From NCBI RefSeq assembly GCF_002479495.1, contig NZ_DLNQ01000010.1:141446-205445 (forward strand): a stretch of DNA of 64,000 bases. Reading direction: 5' to 3'. Shown piece after piece: positions 35,146 to 45,641 of this stretch (within the stretch, counting starts at the first letter, position 1; every line of letters begins with the position of its first letter). Made by a program: the position numbers and the translations under genes. A model generated the notes under the pieces. It was not told the DNA's origin. It made no database searches and saw nothing but the letters and a program-made list of their open reading frames with translations. Source of the DNA: Brevundimonas sp. UBA7506 (GTDB taxonomy: Bacteria > Pseudomonadota > Alphaproteobacteria > Caulobacterales > Caulobacteraceae).

Positions 35146-38100
35146 ATGACCGACCACCGCTACGTCGAGCTCCAGTGCGCCTCGCACTTCTCCTTTCTTC
35201 GCGGCGCCAGCGCCTGTGAGGAGCTGTTCCATCAGGCGGCGGTCTGCGGCATCGAGGCCCTGGCCGTCACTGACCGCAACAGCCTGGCCGGCATGGTTCG
35301 CGCCCACGAGGCCGCCAAGGCTGCGGGAGTCCGGCTCATCGTCGGCTGCCGACTGGAGCTGACCGACGGAAGCGCCATCCTCGTCTATCCCATGGATCGG
35401 CCGGCCTATGCCCGCCTCTGCCGCCTGCTGTCGCTGGGGAAGCGGCGCGGGGGCAAGGCCCGGTGCCTTCTGGGCTGGGAGGACCTGGAGGCCTATGCCG
35501 AGGGCCTGATCGCCATCCTGGTCTCCGACCACGCGGACGACGTCACGCGGCGCCGACTTGAGCGGCTGCGGGCCGTCTTCGCGGCGGAGGCCCATCTCGC
35601 CCTGACCCTGCAACGCCGTCCCCGGGACCAGATGCGGCTGCATGAGCTGTCAATGATGGCGGAGGGCGCAGGGGTGAAGACGGTCGTCACCAATGACGTC
35701 CTGTTTCATCATCCGGACCGGCGCATCCTCCAGGACGTGCTCACCTGCATTCGGGAAGGCTGCACGATCGACAGCCTCGGGTTCCGCCGAGAGCGATCTG
35801 CGGACCGGCATCTGAAACCGGCCCGGGAGATGCACCGCCTGTTTCATCGCCACCCCGAAGCCCTGGCCAGAAGCCTCGAGATCGCCGATCGCTGCCGTTT
35901 CTCCCTGGACGAACTGGCCTATCAGTATCCGCATGAGGCCGGGCTGCCCGGTTTGACGCCGCAACAGGCCCTGGAGCGTCTGACCTGGCAGGGGGCCGCG
36001 GGCCGCTACCCCGAAGGCCTGCCGGACAAGGTCCGCAAGCTCCTGGAGCATGAGCTCCGACTGATCGCCGACCTGGGTTATGCGCCCTACTTCCTGACGG
36101 TTCATTCCATTGTCCGCTTCGCGCGCAGCCGTGAGATCCTGTGTCAGGGCCGGGGATCGGCCGCCAACTCCGCCGTCTGCTTTGTCCTGGGCGTCACCTC
36201 CATCGACCCGGAGCGCAGCGACCTGCTGTTCGAGCGTTTCATCAGTCAGGAGCGCAAGGAGCCGCCGGACATCGATGTCGATTTCGAGCACGAGCGGCGC
36301 GAGATCGTCATGCAGTGGATCTTCGAGACCTATGGCCGCGACCACGCCGCCCTGTGCTCGACCGTGATCCGCTACCGCTCGCGCGGCGCCCTGCGCGACG
36401 TGGGCAAGGCCCTCGGGCTGAGCGAAGACCTGATCAGGTCGCTGTCCTCCCAGGTCTGGAGCTATTCAAGCGACGGCGTCGAGGATCGGCACGCGGAGGA
36501 ACTCAACCTCAACCTTCAGGACCGTCGGCTGCGCCTCGCCCTCGACCTGTCGCGACAGCTGATCGGCTTTCCCCGTCACCTGAGCCAGCACCCGGGAGGC
36601 TTCGTCCTCACCCATGACCGCCTGGACGACCTGGTTCCCATCGAACCGGCGGCGATGAAGGATCGCCAGGTGATCGAATGGGACAAGGACGACATCGACG
36701 CCCTGAAGTTCATGAAGGTCGATGTCCTGGCTCTGGGCATGCTCAGCTGCATGAAGCGCGGCTTCGACCTCCTGGCCGAGCACAAGGGCGTCCATCTCGA
36801 TCTGGCGTCCATCCCGGCCGAGGACCCCCGCACCTACGCCATGATCCGCAAGGCGGACACCCTGGGGGTCTTCCAGATCGAGAGCCGGGCCCAGATGGCC
36901 ATGCTGCCCCGCATCAAGCCGCGCACCTTCTATGACCTGGTCATCGAGGTGGCCATCGTCCGCCCCGGTCCCATCCAGGGCGACATGGTCCATCCCTATC
37001 TGCGCCGCAGGGAGGGTCGGGAGCCCGTCGTCTATCCCAGGCCGGAGCTCGAGAAGGTTCTGGGCAAGACCCTGGGCGTTCCCCTGTTTCAGGAACAGGC
37101 CATGCGGGTCGCCATAGAATGCGCCGGCTTCACCGCCTCGGAGGCTGACCAGCTGCGGCGCGCCATGGCCACCTTCAAGTTCACCGGCGGGGTCAGCCAT
37201 TTCAAGGACAAGCTGATCAGGGGCATGGTCGAGCGCGGCTACGCCCCCGACTTCGCCGACAGGACCTTCAGCCAGCTGGAGGGCTTCGGCTCCTATGGCT
37301 TCCCGGAGAGCCATGCGGCCTCCTTCGCCCTGATCGCCTACGCCTCCTCCTGGCTCAAATGCCACCACCCGGACGTCTTCTGCGCCGCCCTGCTCAACGC
37401 ACAGCCGATGGGCTTCTACGCCCCGGCCCAGATCGTCCGCGACGCGCGCGAGCACGGTGTGGAGGTCCGACCGGTCTGCGTCAACGCCAGCCGCTGGGAT
37501 TGCAGCCTGGAGCCGACCCGCGAGGGCTTCGCCGTCCGGCTCGGCCTGCGGATGGTCCGAGGCCTCTCCAATGGCGAGGCCGCCCGGCTCGTCGCCGCAC
37601 GGGAGGATCGCGCCTTCACCTCGCCTGACGATATATGGCGTCGCGCCGGCGTCCCGGTCTCGAGCCTGGTGAAACTGGCCGAGGCCGACGCCTTTCGGCC
37701 GTCGCTCGCCCTGGAGCGCCGCGAGGCCCTGTGGGCGCTGAAGGCCCTGCGCGACAACCCCTTGCCCCTGTTCGCCGCCGCCGATGAAAGAGACCAGACC
37801 CATCGACCCGAGGTCCCCGAGCCGCCCCCTTCGCTTCGCGCCATGACGCCCGGCCGGGATGTCGTGGAGGATTACAACCATATCGGCCTGACCTTGCGTG
37901 ACCACCCGCTGACCTTCCTGCGCCACGCGCTGGAGAGGCGTCACGTCATGACCTGCGCGGACGGCACGGCCATGCGGGACCGGCGTCTGACCCGCGTCGC
38001 GGGCCTGGTCCTGGTCCGTCAGAAGCCGGGCAGCGCCAAAGGGGTGATGTTCATCACCATCGAGGACGAGACCGGCATCGCCAACCTGGTGATCTGGCCC

Positions 38101-38391
38101 CGTCTCTATGAAGAACAGAGGCGGATCGTCCTCGGCTCCAGCCTGCTGATCGTCGACGGCAAGGTGCAGAAGGAGGGAGAGGTGGTCCACATCGTCGCCA
38201 CGAGGCTCTACGACGGCGCCGACCTCCTGGCCTCGGTCGGCGATCACGGCGACGCCTTCCCCCTGCCCCATGGACGCGGCGACGAAGTCCGCCGCGGCGG
38301 CGCCCCGGATGCGCGCAGGCCCAGGGCCCGGGACATCTACATTCCCGACCTGTCCCTGGACGCCGTCAAGGTGAAGTCGCGGTCAAGGTGA
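35146..38391 (+). CDS. dnaE2: DnaE2, error-prone DNA polymerase III alpha subunit
   Basis: A 1081-residue replicative-type polymerase. The PHP domain starts at once ([17 protein letters not shown]). The palm has the catalytic acidic residues in [13 protein letters not shown] (about residue 375) and a [20 protein letters not shown] segment near 510. The C-terminal OB fold is present ([20 protein letters not shown]), and the tail lacks the clamp and tau binding regions of DnaE1. This length and tail are diagnostic of DnaE2. It synthesises past lesions with ImuA and ImuB. I find no GAAC-N7-GAAC box in the 104 bases upstream, so its expression may depend on imuAB read-through across the antisense genes or on a degenerate site. 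Confidence 0.95.
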   Translation: MTDHRYVELQCASHFSFLRGASACEELFHQAAVCGIEALAVTDRNSLAGMVRAHEAAKAAGVRLIVGCRLELTDGSAILVYPMDRPAYARLCRLLSLGKRRGGKARCLLGWEDLEAYAEGLIAILVSDHADDVTRRRLERLRAVFAAEAHLALTLQRRPRDQMRLHELSMMAEGAGVKTVVTNDVLFHHPDRRILQDVLTCIREGCTIDSLGFRRERSADRHLKPAREMHRLFHRHPEALARSLEIADRCRFSLDELAYQYPHEAGLPGLTPQQALERLTWQGAAGRYPEGLPDKVRKLLEHELRLIADLGYAPYFLTVHSIVRFARSREILCQGRGSAANSAVCFVLGVTSIDPERSDLLFERFISQERKEPPDIDVDFEHERREIVMQWIFETYGRDHAALCSTVIRYRSRGALRDVGKALGLSEDLIRSLSSQVWSYSSDGVEDRHAEELNLNLQDRRLRLALDLSRQLIGFPRHLSQHPGGFVLTHDRLDDLVPIEPAAMKDRQVIEWDKDDIDALKFMKVDVLALGMLSCMKRGFDLLAEHKGVHLDLASIPAEDPRTYAMIRKADTLGVFQIESRAQMAMLPRIKPRTFYDLVIEVAIVRPGPIQGDMVHPYLRRREGREPVVYPRPELEKVLGKTLGVPLFQEQAMRVAIECAGFTASEADQLRRAMATFKFTGGVSHFKDKLIRGMVERGYAPDFADRTFSQLEGFGSYGFPESHAASFALIAYASSWLKCHHPDVFCAALLNAQPMGFYAPAQIVRDAREHGVEVRPVCVNASRWDCSLEPTREGFAVRLGLRMVRGLSNGEAARLVAAREDRAFTSPDDIWRRAGVPVSSLVKLAEADAFRPSLALERREALWALKALRDNPLPLFAAADERDQTHRPEVPEPPPSLRAMTPGRDVVEDYNHIGLTLRDHPLTFLRHALERRHVMTCADGTAMRDRRLTRVAGLVLVRQKPGSAKGVMFITIEDETGIANLVIWPRLYEEQRRIVLGSSLLIVDGKVQKEGEVVHIVATRLYDGADLLASVGDHGDAFPLPHGRGDEVRRGGAPDARRPRARDIYIPDLSLDAVKVKSRSR

Positions 38392-38541
38392 CCGAGATGA
38401 TCGAGGCGGGACGATCAAAAGGGAAGGTTCGCCCCTATCCGACGCCGTTCGCCCCCGGCCCCGTCGAACGGCCGACGGTCCGCAGCGAAAAACGAGAGAT
38501 CAGAAGAATCGGCCGGAACCGCGGAGCCCCTGTCTCGTTTG

Positions 38542-38808
38542 ATGCGCCAGTTCGAGGAAAGTGGCGTGAATTCATACTTCTGCATCGTTAACATGCCCGG
38601 GGTTCCGGCGCGGGAGATTTGCGTCCTGGACGCCGCAGACGATGCTTCTGCGATCAAGGCCCTCGATGCTGTCGAAGCCCTCTGGATCGGCTTTGACACC
38701 ATCTGTCTTTACCAAGGCGAGCGCTTCATCAAGGTGCTCAGCAATCCGGCGCTCGGCTTTCCCCGGGATGGTCTGGCCCTCCCGTGCGATCTTGATCAGG
38801 CCGCCTGA
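38542..38808 (+). CDS. Small hypothetical protein
   Basis: An 88-residue soluble protein of unknown family. YFCIVNMPGVPAREICVLDA, a helix DASAIKALDAVEALW and ICLYQGERFIKVL suggest a compact alpha/beta fold that is probably a real gene product. ATG 38542 is the first ATG in a frame also open three bases earlier at a TTG. It follows dnaE2 by 150 bases on the same strand. Confidence 0.55.
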   Translation: MRQFEESGVNSYFCIVNMPGVPAREICVLDAADDASAIKALDAVEALWIGFDTICLYQGERFIKVLSNPALGFPRDGLALPCDLDQAA

Positions 38809-39071
38809 CGGGGGGAGCCATCGCAATGCGGTCGAACATCGGGGCGCCGCGGCCGCGCGTGGATCGCAAAGACAAGGCGTCAGGACGTCTCGTCTAGCCG
38901 ACGGCTCAACCTGCATGGACGCAGATGAGGTCCCTTCTCGGCAAGGCGTTTTCAGGCCTGATCAGGGACGTCGCGACAAGACCGCGGACCCGGATGAAGG
39001 CGTCCCGTCTCCGAACCGGCAAGCACGCGTGGCGGCGGGCGGGCTCCGGCGACCGCTTGAAGCGGGCGCGC

Positions 39072-39239
39072 TCAGGGACGACTGCGGCAGGGTCGCCCTT
39101 CAGCCTTGGCCAGGATCTCGTTCCAGTAGCCGGCCTTGCCCAACAGCCGCGCGCGCGCGCCTGGGTCGCGCTCCGCCAGGGCCTCTGTCAGGAAGGCATC
39201 GATCTTTTCAAGCAGCGGGTTGGCCGTATCCCTCGGCAC
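39072..39239 (-). CDS. Small hypothetical protein
   Basis: A 55-residue helical protein that I do not recognise (PLLEKIDAFLTEALAERDPG and then RARLLGKAGYWNEILAKAEG). I start it at a GTG at 39239 with a good CGGAGG site 7 bases upstream; the frame is open further, but the upstream residues look non-coding. The helical content and the ribosome-binding site make it credible. Confidence 0.5.
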   Translation of the reverse strand: MPRDTANPLLEKIDAFLTEALAERDPGARARLLGKAGYWNEILAKAEGRPCRSRP

Positions 39240-39495
39240 GGGCGCCTCCGAACAGGGGTTGGATTCACAGGGTGTTGAACTAACCCCACCCCCAGTGTTC
39301 GGTTCCCGACACAGCCGGGGCGGCCGTCGGCCGAGACGGACTTCCGATACGTCGCCTCCGATCACCCTGAGCGAGGGCGGGGCGGTCGCCTCGTCGAGGA
39401 GCGACGCCGCGACCGTCCACCGCCGCCAGGCATGCCCCGTCGGCTTTCACCTGACGTCGGAGCGCCCTTCATGATCCTCGGCGGCTTGGCTTTAA

Positions 39496-39520
39496 GGAAC
39501 TCGTCAGGTCTTGCTCCGCT
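39496..39520 (+). promoter_or_regulatory. Weak EcfG-like promoter before the small membrane protein
   Basis: GGAAC followed after 16 bases by CGCT resembles the EcfG/SigT general-stress consensus (GGAAC-N16-CGTT) with one mismatch in the -10. It lies about 30 bases before ATG 39549. The rest of the 309-base gap from 39240 to 39548 shows no gene or other signal I can name. Confidence 0.3.
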
Positions 39521-39548
39521 TGAACAGGTTCACGGAGGAGACAGAAGC

Positions 39549-39833
39549 ATGCCTACCGAACGCACTGTTCAACACCCGGACGGCTCCGTCGAACGGACCA
39601 CGACGACCGACGGCCCGACCGTCGTCTCGGAAAGAAGGAGCGGCGGCATGGGCGCGGTCGTCGCTCTCATTCTCGGCCTGCTGGTGGTCGGCGTCATCGC
39701 CTACTTCCTGCTCAATATGAGCCAGAGCGAGAGGGTTGAATCCAACGCTATCGCGGGCGCTGCCGAGAGCGTTGGCGCCGCTGCGGAGAACGTCGGCGAG
39801 GCGGCTCAGTCGGCGGTCCCGGCGGCGAACTAA
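39549..39833 (+). CDS. Small single-pass membrane protein
   Basis: A 94-residue protein. A Thr/Ser-rich polar N-terminus (about 32 residues) is followed by one strong membrane helix (MGAVVALILGLLVVGVIAYF) and an Ala/Glu-rich tail with the repeated pattern ESVGAAAENVGEAAQS, likely a short amphipathic or coiled segment. ATG 39549 has a strong GGAGGAG site 8 bases upstream. The polar-helix-Ala-rich layout resembles the larger protein at 47744-48226. Function unknown; the possible EcfG promoter suggests stress induction. Confidence 0.7.
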   Translation: MPTERTVQHPDGSVERTTTTDGPTVVSERRSGGMGAVVALILGLLVVGVIAYFLLNMSQSERVESNAIAGAAESVGAAAENVGEAAQSAVPAAN

Positions 39834-40024
39834 TCCGCCGCCCCGTCACCCCGGACCTGCTTTCGGTCCCGGCGCGGCTGTTTCGATGGCGGGGCAAGGC
39901 CGCGCTTTTGCGAGCGAAGCATCTCGCGGCGTGAACTCGCGGTCCCGGCGGCCATCGGGCGCAGTTGCTCGCCCCGGCGGTCGGCCGCGCGCCCATCCGA
40001 CGCGCGGCCATTTCCCGTCTTCGC

Positions 40025-42124
40025 CTATTCCGCTGCAAAGGCGCAGCCGCCCTGCCTTTCCTCGAAATCCGAGGTACGGGTATCGACCGGGGCCGGCTCC
40101 TTTGCTTCCGAAAGGACGGCGGGCGGGGAAGCGCGCAGGACGACCGGCAACCAGCCGCGTCCTTCCACCAGTCGTTCGGCGGCGTCGGCCATGTCGGCCT
40201 TCTTGAGGCCGAGGATACGCCCGGCCTCTTCCGCACCTGCCGCCTCCGAAACGGCTTCCACCACCCGTGACTTGCTGACGCGGGAGAAATAACTGGCGGC
40301 GGTGGCCGACCATGTCGCCGTCATGTCCAATCCGACCGCCGTCGCCAGCGTCTCGGCCTGAGCCCATGCGCCGGGTCGACGATCATGCGGATCGCGCACC
40401 GCGTGGAGACCGGCGCCCGCACAGCAGGCGAGAAGGTCGAGAAGCTCGGAGCGGTTCATCGGCGCCATCACGGCCCAGAGCTCAGCGGCCCTCTCCGGCA
40501 GCCGCGCGCCCCAAGCCTCGAGACGGTCGGCCACGCGCCGCCCCGCCGGACCGTCGCCCACCCCCGGCGCATAGCGCTCCAGCCCTCCGACGGACAGGCG
40601 CAACTGCAGGGGCGTGAAGTCGCCGTAACCGGGATAGAAGACCTGCAAGGCCATGGCGTGAACCACCGTCGCCAGGGCGGCGGCGACATCGGCCTGAACC
40701 GCATCCCTGAGACCCATGGTCTTGTGGGCCGTCAGGTCCATGAGCAGGCGATCGGAAAGGGGCGCCCGTTCTGGGTCCCGTTCCACCCCATCGTTTCTGG
40801 AACCCGGGCGGTCGTCCTCGGGATCGTCGCGGGCGTCGCCGGTCTCGTCTTTCCCGGCCTCTTCTTCCCACGGCGGAGGCGGCGCCGAAGCAGCGGCCTC
40901 GGCCCGAACCAGACCGCGCTCGAAGCGGGCGAGACCGTCATGGCCGAGCATGACCATGATCCCGGACCGCGCCCTGGCCTCGGGCGTATAATCGTAGTCG
41001 GGACCATAGGCCTGCAAGGCCCTGTCGATGACCTCCAGTCGGGCGTCCGTCTCGGGCGGCAGAAGCTCCACCGCATCGGCCTGCGAGATGAGCCGGTCAT
41101 ACTCCTCCGACAGCGCCGCCATCTCCGCGACCTCCGTCTCGGACCTGACCACCGCCGCCGGATAGACCCGCCCCAAGCCCGCCGCTTCCGAAAACTCGGC
41201 GCAGACCCCGCCCCATTTCCAGCCTTCGCGCTGGCGAGCGTCCTCGACGAGCGCCGTCAGCTTCTCGCCGACCAGCCGATCCAGCAGGACCGGGTCTTCC
41301 GGCCAGCCGCCTCCGTCCTCAGTGAAGAGGTCGCGCAGCACAGCGCCGCCTTCGGCCTCATAGGCCTCGAGCCCCACGAAACCGACGCGCCGGTCGTCGG
41401 CGCGGACCTTGGCCTCGGTCATGGCGCGACGAATGGCGTAGATGGAGGGATAGGGTCCCATCTGCGCCATCACCTGACGCTGGCGGTCCTGATCCTCGCT
41501 GACGCAGAAGGCGGTGAGAATGTCGAGGGTGATCCTTCCCTCGCGATAGGCGTCCATCAGTTCCGGCGCCGCCGCGCCCAGCCGCAGGCGCTGTCGCACC
41601 ACCTGAGCGGAGACCCCGAAACGCGCGCCGATCTCCTCCGGGCCGTAACCCCTGTCTTCCGCCAGCTTGCGGAAGGCTTCGAACTGATCGGCCGGGTGCA
41701 TGGCTTCGCGCGTGATGTTTTCATCGAGGCTGATCTCGTGGGCGTCATTGTCGGTATCGACCGTCACCCTGACCGGATGGGTGCGCTTGATCGCCTTTCT
41801 CCTGGACAGAAGCCGCAGAGCCTGCCGCCGCCCCTCCCCGATGGTCACGAGATAGTTTCCTGTCCCGGCGCCGTTCGCCGAGCGTTCGATCTCGACCACG
41901 GGCGGCTGCAACACCCCCTTGGCCCTGATCGACGCCGCCAGCGCCTCAATCGCCGCTTCGGAATGCTTCACCTTCCGGGCGTTCCTCGGCGAGGCCTTCA
42001 ACCGGTTCAGCGGAACCACGATCTCCGCGCCGTGCGCCGGTTCCTGAACCGCCGGATCGCGCAGGTCCGGGGCGGCGACGTCAGTCGCCGCCATGGCGAG
42101 CGTCTGGATGGAATGAGCAGTCAT
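40025..42124 (-). CDS. Large ParB/RepB/Spo0J-family protein
   Basis: A 699-residue protein. A ParB N-terminal nucleotide-binding domain spans about residues 35-130 (VPLNRLKASPRNARKV, then the GEGRRQALRLL box in place of GERR). A helix-turn-helix region follows (YGPEEIGARFGVSAQVVRQR, near 145-170). The remaining 500 residues are helix-rich, with an acidic linker near 430. ParB proteins of this size occur on alphaproteobacterial plasmids and integrative elements, often near DUF736 genes. No parA is next to it, so a simple partition pair is absent. ATG 42124 with GAGGAGG upstream is the start. A 605-codon antisense frame overlaps it and is a shadow. Confidence 0.9.
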   Translation of the reverse strand: MTAHSIQTLAMAATDVAAPDLRDPAVQEPAHGAEIVVPLNRLKASPRNARKVKHSEAAIEALAASIRAKGVLQPPVVEIERSANGAGTGNYLVTIGEGRRQALRLLSRRKAIKRTHPVRVTVDTDNDAHEISLDENITREAMHPADQFEAFRKLAEDRGYGPEEIGARFGVSAQVVRQRLRLGAAAPELMDAYREGRITLDILTAFCVSEDQDRQRQVMAQMGPYPSIYAIRRAMTEAKVRADDRRVGFVGLEAYEAEGGAVLRDLFTEDGGGWPEDPVLLDRLVGEKLTALVEDARQREGWKWGGVCAEFSEAAGLGRVYPAAVVRSETEVAEMAALSEEYDRLISQADAVELLPPETDARLEVIDRALQAYGPDYDYTPEARARSGIMVMLGHDGLARFERGLVRAEAAASAPPPPWEEEAGKDETGDARDDPEDDRPGSRNDGVERDPERAPLSDRLLMDLTAHKTMGLRDAVQADVAAALATVVHAMALQVFYPGYGDFTPLQLRLSVGGLERYAPGVGDGPAGRRVADRLEAWGARLPERAAELWAVMAPMNRSELLDLLACCAGAGLHAVRDPHDRRPGAWAQAETLATAVGLDMTATWSATAASYFSRVSKSRVVEAVSEAAGAEEAGRILGLKKADMADAAERLVEGRGWLPVVLRASPPAVLSEAKEPAPVDTRTSDFEERQGGCAFAAE

Positions 42125-42632
42125 GTCTGCCTCCTCTGGGCAAGGGTTGCAGGCACGCGAAAGGCGCGCCTGAAACCCTGCCCGTCGGCGAGACCGGGGT
42201 AGCAAGGGCCAGGGCGGATCGGGCGGAGGGGGATCACCCGGCCTGCACAAGCTCACAGGTGTGACATCCCTGGCGACGCTGGCCGCGCGGAAGGCTGGGG
42301 AGACCGGCCGATCCGGCGGCGCAGCCGCTTCACCCTGGCCCGCGCGAGGGCGGAGCCCTTAGCGCCCTTCGCCTCTTCGGGCGGGCGTTCCGTCGGTTCC
42401 GCAGTCGCCCTGCCAGCCGGGCCGAGGCGGAGCATGGTCGCCTCTGGTCACGGAATTTCCCGAAGACGAGGCGCGACCGGCCTGGCGAAACATGTCTGCA
42501 GGGTCAGGTCGATCCCTGTTGCGCCGTCATTGACGGGAAGGCTCGCCGCACACCTCGGGCTGCATAAAGGAGGATGCGGCGAGGAGATCTCACCCGTCAA
42601 GCCTCGCCCTGTGCGGATCGCCTTCCCATCGC
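42125..42632. other. Gene-free region upstream of the ParB-like gene
   Basis: About 500 G/C-rich bases between the ParB-like start and the end of the first recombinase gene. It should hold the ParB promoter. One 60-codon Arg-rich frame (42253-42435, minus) has no family resemblance and a poor start, so I do not call it. No parS-like palindrome stands out. Confidence 0.5.
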
Positions 42633-44075
42633 TCACTTGGGGGCGCGACGGCGTCCTACACGAGGCCCCACGGGGAGACCTGCCGCTTCATAGGCTTCGG
42701 CGATGGACCCGAATATCGTCCTTATCCGGTTATCGCCTGGAATCCCCGGCGACGCCTTGATCAGCTTGAGAGAGATCCGCCCGTGCTGCTTGTGGAGAGC
42801 GCGCAAGGCCTCGATGGTCTGGTCGCGATCAAGCGGCGTCCCGTCCGGGTTCAGCCCGCGACGATACCCCGTGTAGCGAAAGCCGACGCGCTCATAGGCT
42901 GCTTTCATGGAGCCGAAGCGGCTGCGGTAGACCGTGGGCGAGGCCATGTTCTCAGCCTTGGCTATCGCCTCAAGCGTGGGTCGCTGACGCGCCAGAAGAC
43001 AAGCCAGTTCGCGGACCATCTCTTCTTCAGTCTTGCCGTGACCTCGCTTCAGCGCGCCCATCCGCTCCTGGGCCGCGACAAAGGTATCCACGTCCACAAT
43101 GGGTTCAAGAACCCGGACGTAGGTCCATTGCGAGCGATCGACAGCAATCGTGCGCTTTCCCAGCTCAACCCTGGACTTCCCGTAGGCCTGGAAGCCGACA
43201 ACCAGTTCCCGTCTGAGTATCTTCTGTACGCGATCACCGTTCCAGGGGGTTCCATCACGCCACATGACGCCCTGCTGTGTGAGAAGTCTCGCGATCCCCG
43301 CCTGACTGCGGGCCTCATGCACGAACCACTCAAAAATTCGCTGTATGACTGCGAGTTCTTCCGGCGGCCCCCAGATGTAGCGGACCTCCTGGTCGGGCCG
43401 CGACTTCCATTGTCCCTCCTGAAGGATGGGTCCCGCGCTCCCGTCCGCGTTCACCACCTGGCGCCGAAAGCCGTATACGGCGCCGCCGCCCAGGGCGCGG
43501 CCTCGAGCCGCCTTCGCCCGGCGCCCGGCGCGAACCTTGGCAGACAGGTCCCGACTGTACTCTCCAGCCATGACCCGTTTGAGTTGCTTGAAGACCGAGC
43601 CAAAGCTGTCGTCAGCGAAGAGCTCCGCGCAGTAGATGACGGAGAGGCCGGCCTCTCGGCACAGGAACTCATAGTGCGCCGCCTCGTCGGCGTCCTGAAA
43701 CCGGCCCCAACGACTGACGTCGAAAACGAGAATGGTCGAGAAGGGAGCCTTCCCTGACAGAACCTCCGACAGGAGGCGCTGGAGGCCGGGGCGTTTGTCG
43801 ACGGTCACGCCGCTTCTTCCTGCATCCTCATAGGTGCGGACGATCTCGATCCCACGGCTTTCCGCGAAGCCCGCGATGAAGGCGCGCTGATTTCCCAGGG
43901 AGTAGCGCTGATGGTCTGTGGACATACGCAGGTATTGCGCAGCGAGGGCCGGTTTTCGCTCAGGCCGGGACGTATCTGGAGACAGGACGACCGCGCCGTC
44001 GGCGTCCCGCCCGAAATGGCGTCTCAGCCTGGCCGGAAGATCATCCATGCCGCAAGACGGATCTTCCTCCATCAC
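42633..44075 (-). CDS. Serine recombinase, second gene of a tandem pair
   Basis: A 480-residue large serine recombinase. The resolvase domain has the nucleophile Ser52 in AAQYLRMSTDHQ, and the Arg-rich region [20 protein letters not shown] near 118-137. A Recombinase domain and a zinc-ribbon-less coiled region follow. The C-terminus carries repeats of a short module, with RSRFGSMKAAYERVGFRYTG and IFGSIAEAYEAAGLP as clear copies. Such proteins integrate or excise elements by serine-mediated double-strand exchange. The start overlaps the stop of the upstream recombinase by four bases (ATGA), so both are made together. Confidence 0.9.
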   Translation of the reverse strand: MMEEDPSCGMDDLPARLRRHFGRDADGAVVLSPDTSRPERKPALAAQYLRMSTDHQRYSLGNQRAFIAGFAESRGIEIVRTYEDAGRSGVTVDKRPGLQRLLSEVLSGKAPFSTILVFDVSRWGRFQDADEAAHYEFLCREAGLSVIYCAELFADDSFGSVFKQLKRVMAGEYSRDLSAKVRAGRRAKAARGRALGGGAVYGFRRQVVNADGSAGPILQEGQWKSRPDQEVRYIWGPPEELAVIQRIFEWFVHEARSQAGIARLLTQQGVMWRDGTPWNGDRVQKILRRELVVGFQAYGKSRVELGKRTIAVDRSQWTYVRVLEPIVDVDTFVAAQERMGALKRGHGKTEEEMVRELACLLARQRPTLEAIAKAENMASPTVYRSRFGSMKAAYERVGFRYTGYRRGLNPDGTPLDRDQTIEALRALHKQHGRISLKLIKASPGIPGDNRIRTIFGSIAEAYEAAGLPVGPRVGRRRAPK

Positions 44076-45454
44076 AGGCCTGCCGCGCGATAGGCGGCCG
44101 TAACCGTGCCGAAGGTCTTTCGGATCAAACCGATTGATGGAAGACGACGATCCGCCTGTATCAGGGAGACATTCACCCTCCCCCTGTCTTGATGCAGTCG
44201 ACGCAGCCCCTCGAGGATGGCGGCCCGCGAAAGGGGCTTTCCATCCGGCGCCGCACCCCGCGAAACCCGCGGCTTGACGTAGCCGGCCAATCGTTCCGCC
44301 TCCGCAAGGGTGCCGAAACGCGACATGTAGCGTCTCGCACTTGGAATTTCGGGGCAGGTGTCGATCAGGGCGGCGGTAAGTCTTCCTTCCTTGTCAAGGA
44401 GCGCTTTCAGCCCGGAAACCAGTTCCTCCCGGGTATGGGCATATCGGCCGTCGAGCGCTCTAAATCGCGCCTGCGCCGCCTCGAACATCTCCTCCGACAC
44501 GATCCCCTCGAAGACCTGGATTTCTCCCCAACGGCCGCTGTCCAACTCCGGTCCGCGGACGCCCAGTACGGTTCGGGAACGGCCATAGTGTTGCAGTCCC
44601 TTCGACAGCGGGTCGCGAAGGATTCTGGCGACCCGGCGACGCGTCCAACGCGATCCGTCCGTCCAGAAGATCCCTTCTTCCGACAGGATCGATGCGATAT
44701 CCGCCATCGACCTGCCGCCTTCGACGAACATCTGGAAAATGCGCCGTACAGTCTGGGACCGCTCCCCGGTCGCGGGAACCAGGCGCAAGGACTGAAGCGG
44801 ATGAGAGCGAAAGCCGCCGCACCTCAGAACAGGTCCGCACGTCCCGTCAGCTTCGATAATCTGCCGGTCCACAAGGTACCGGGGCCACGCGCCCGGCGCG
44901 CGGCCCGCCTCCGCAGCCCCCCGCTTTCCTCTGCGCGTCCTGTCCGAAATCTGCCGGACATAGTCCGCCGCCATCACGCGCCTGACCTGCTTGGCGAGTT
45001 GGGCCGGAGGGCCGCCCCCCACCAGGTCGCGACAGTAGGTTACAGAGACGCCGTGACTTCGGCAGACGAACTCGTAGTGCGCCGCCTCGTCAGGGTCCTG
45101 AAAGCGGCCCCATCGGCTGATGTCGAGGACCAGAACGTGGGCATAGTTCGCCCTTTTCGTGACCACGTCGAAGAGAAGACGGCTCAAGCCTGACCGTTTC
45201 TCCAAGGTCATGCCGCTCTTCCCGACATCTTCGTACACCGCGACGATGTCGAAGCCCTCGCTCCGGGCGTAGCCTTGGAGCTCCCGCCGCTGGAGCGCCA
45301 GAGACGTAGGCTGTCGCAGCGTCGAGACCCTGAGATAGGCGGCCGCCCGCCGATCAATCGACTTCGGGCTCTCCTCAATCCTTGCGGGTCGAATCCGCCG
45401 CACCACCCAGTCGTCTACATGGGCCGAGTACTCCGGGGCCGGGCGCTTCTCCAT
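44072..45454 (-). CDS. Serine recombinase, first gene of a tandem pair
   Basis: A 460-residue large serine recombinase, clearly paralogous to its downstream neighbour. The nucleophile is Ser44 in [12 protein letters not shown], and [20 protein letters not shown] is nearly identical to the matching part of the partner. The C-terminus has the same [13 protein letters not shown] and [13 protein letters not shown] modules. I place the start at ATG 45454; the frame is open to 45580 with another ATG at 45535, so the N-terminus is uncertain. Its position at the edge of the mobile-element-like block fits an integrase role. No attachment site could be recognised upstream. Confidence 0.88.
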   Translation of the reverse strand: MEKRPAPEYSAHVDDWVVRRIRPARIEESPKSIDRRAAAYLRVSTLRQPTSLALQRRELQGYARSEGFDIVAVYEDVGKSGMTLEKRSGLSRLLFDVVTKRANYAHVLVLDISRWGRFQDPDEAAHYEFVCRSHGVSVTYCRDLVGGGPPAQLAKQVRRVMAADYVRQISDRTRRGKRGAAEAGRAPGAWPRYLVDRQIIEADGTCGPVLRCGGFRSHPLQSLRLVPATGERSQTVRRIFQMFVEGGRSMADIASILSEEGIFWTDGSRWTRRRVARILRDPLSKGLQHYGRSRTVLGVRGPELDSGRWGEIQVFEGIVSEEMFEAAQARFRALDGRYAHTREELVSGLKALLDKEGRLTAALIDTCPEIPSARRYMSRFGTLAEAERLAGYVKPRVSRGAAPDGKPLSRAAILEGLRRLHQDRGRVNVSLIQADRRLPSIGLIRKTFGTVTAAYRAAGL

Positions 45455-45641
45455 TGGAGCCACTCCATCCTCCGAGGACAGGGGACGGCCATGAGGGTCG
45501 GTCCTCCTCGCTCGTAGACGAATTCCGTGACGCATGGAGCTCGCCGCGATGGGGACCCATAGGTCCCTGCCCGCGGCCATGCGTCAAGCCCGCGTCGCAT
45601 TTGCGCAGGCTTGCGCGGCGGGCCGGCGCATCCGCCAGGAT

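Noticed and set aside
36466..38271. A 601-codon open frame antisense to dnaE2
   Set aside because: Same explanation: third-position GC bias of dnaE2 keeps the opposite strand open; no recognisable domain.
40385..42202. A 605-codon open frame antisense to the ParB-like gene
   Set aside because: It is an exact antisense shadow in GC-rich DNA, with His/Arg/Gly-rich low-quality residues and no family resemblance; the ParB-like frame has clear domains.
42253..42435. A 60-codon Arg-rich minus-strand frame
   Set aside because: No ribosome-binding site, composition typical of random GC-rich DNA, no relation to its neighbours.
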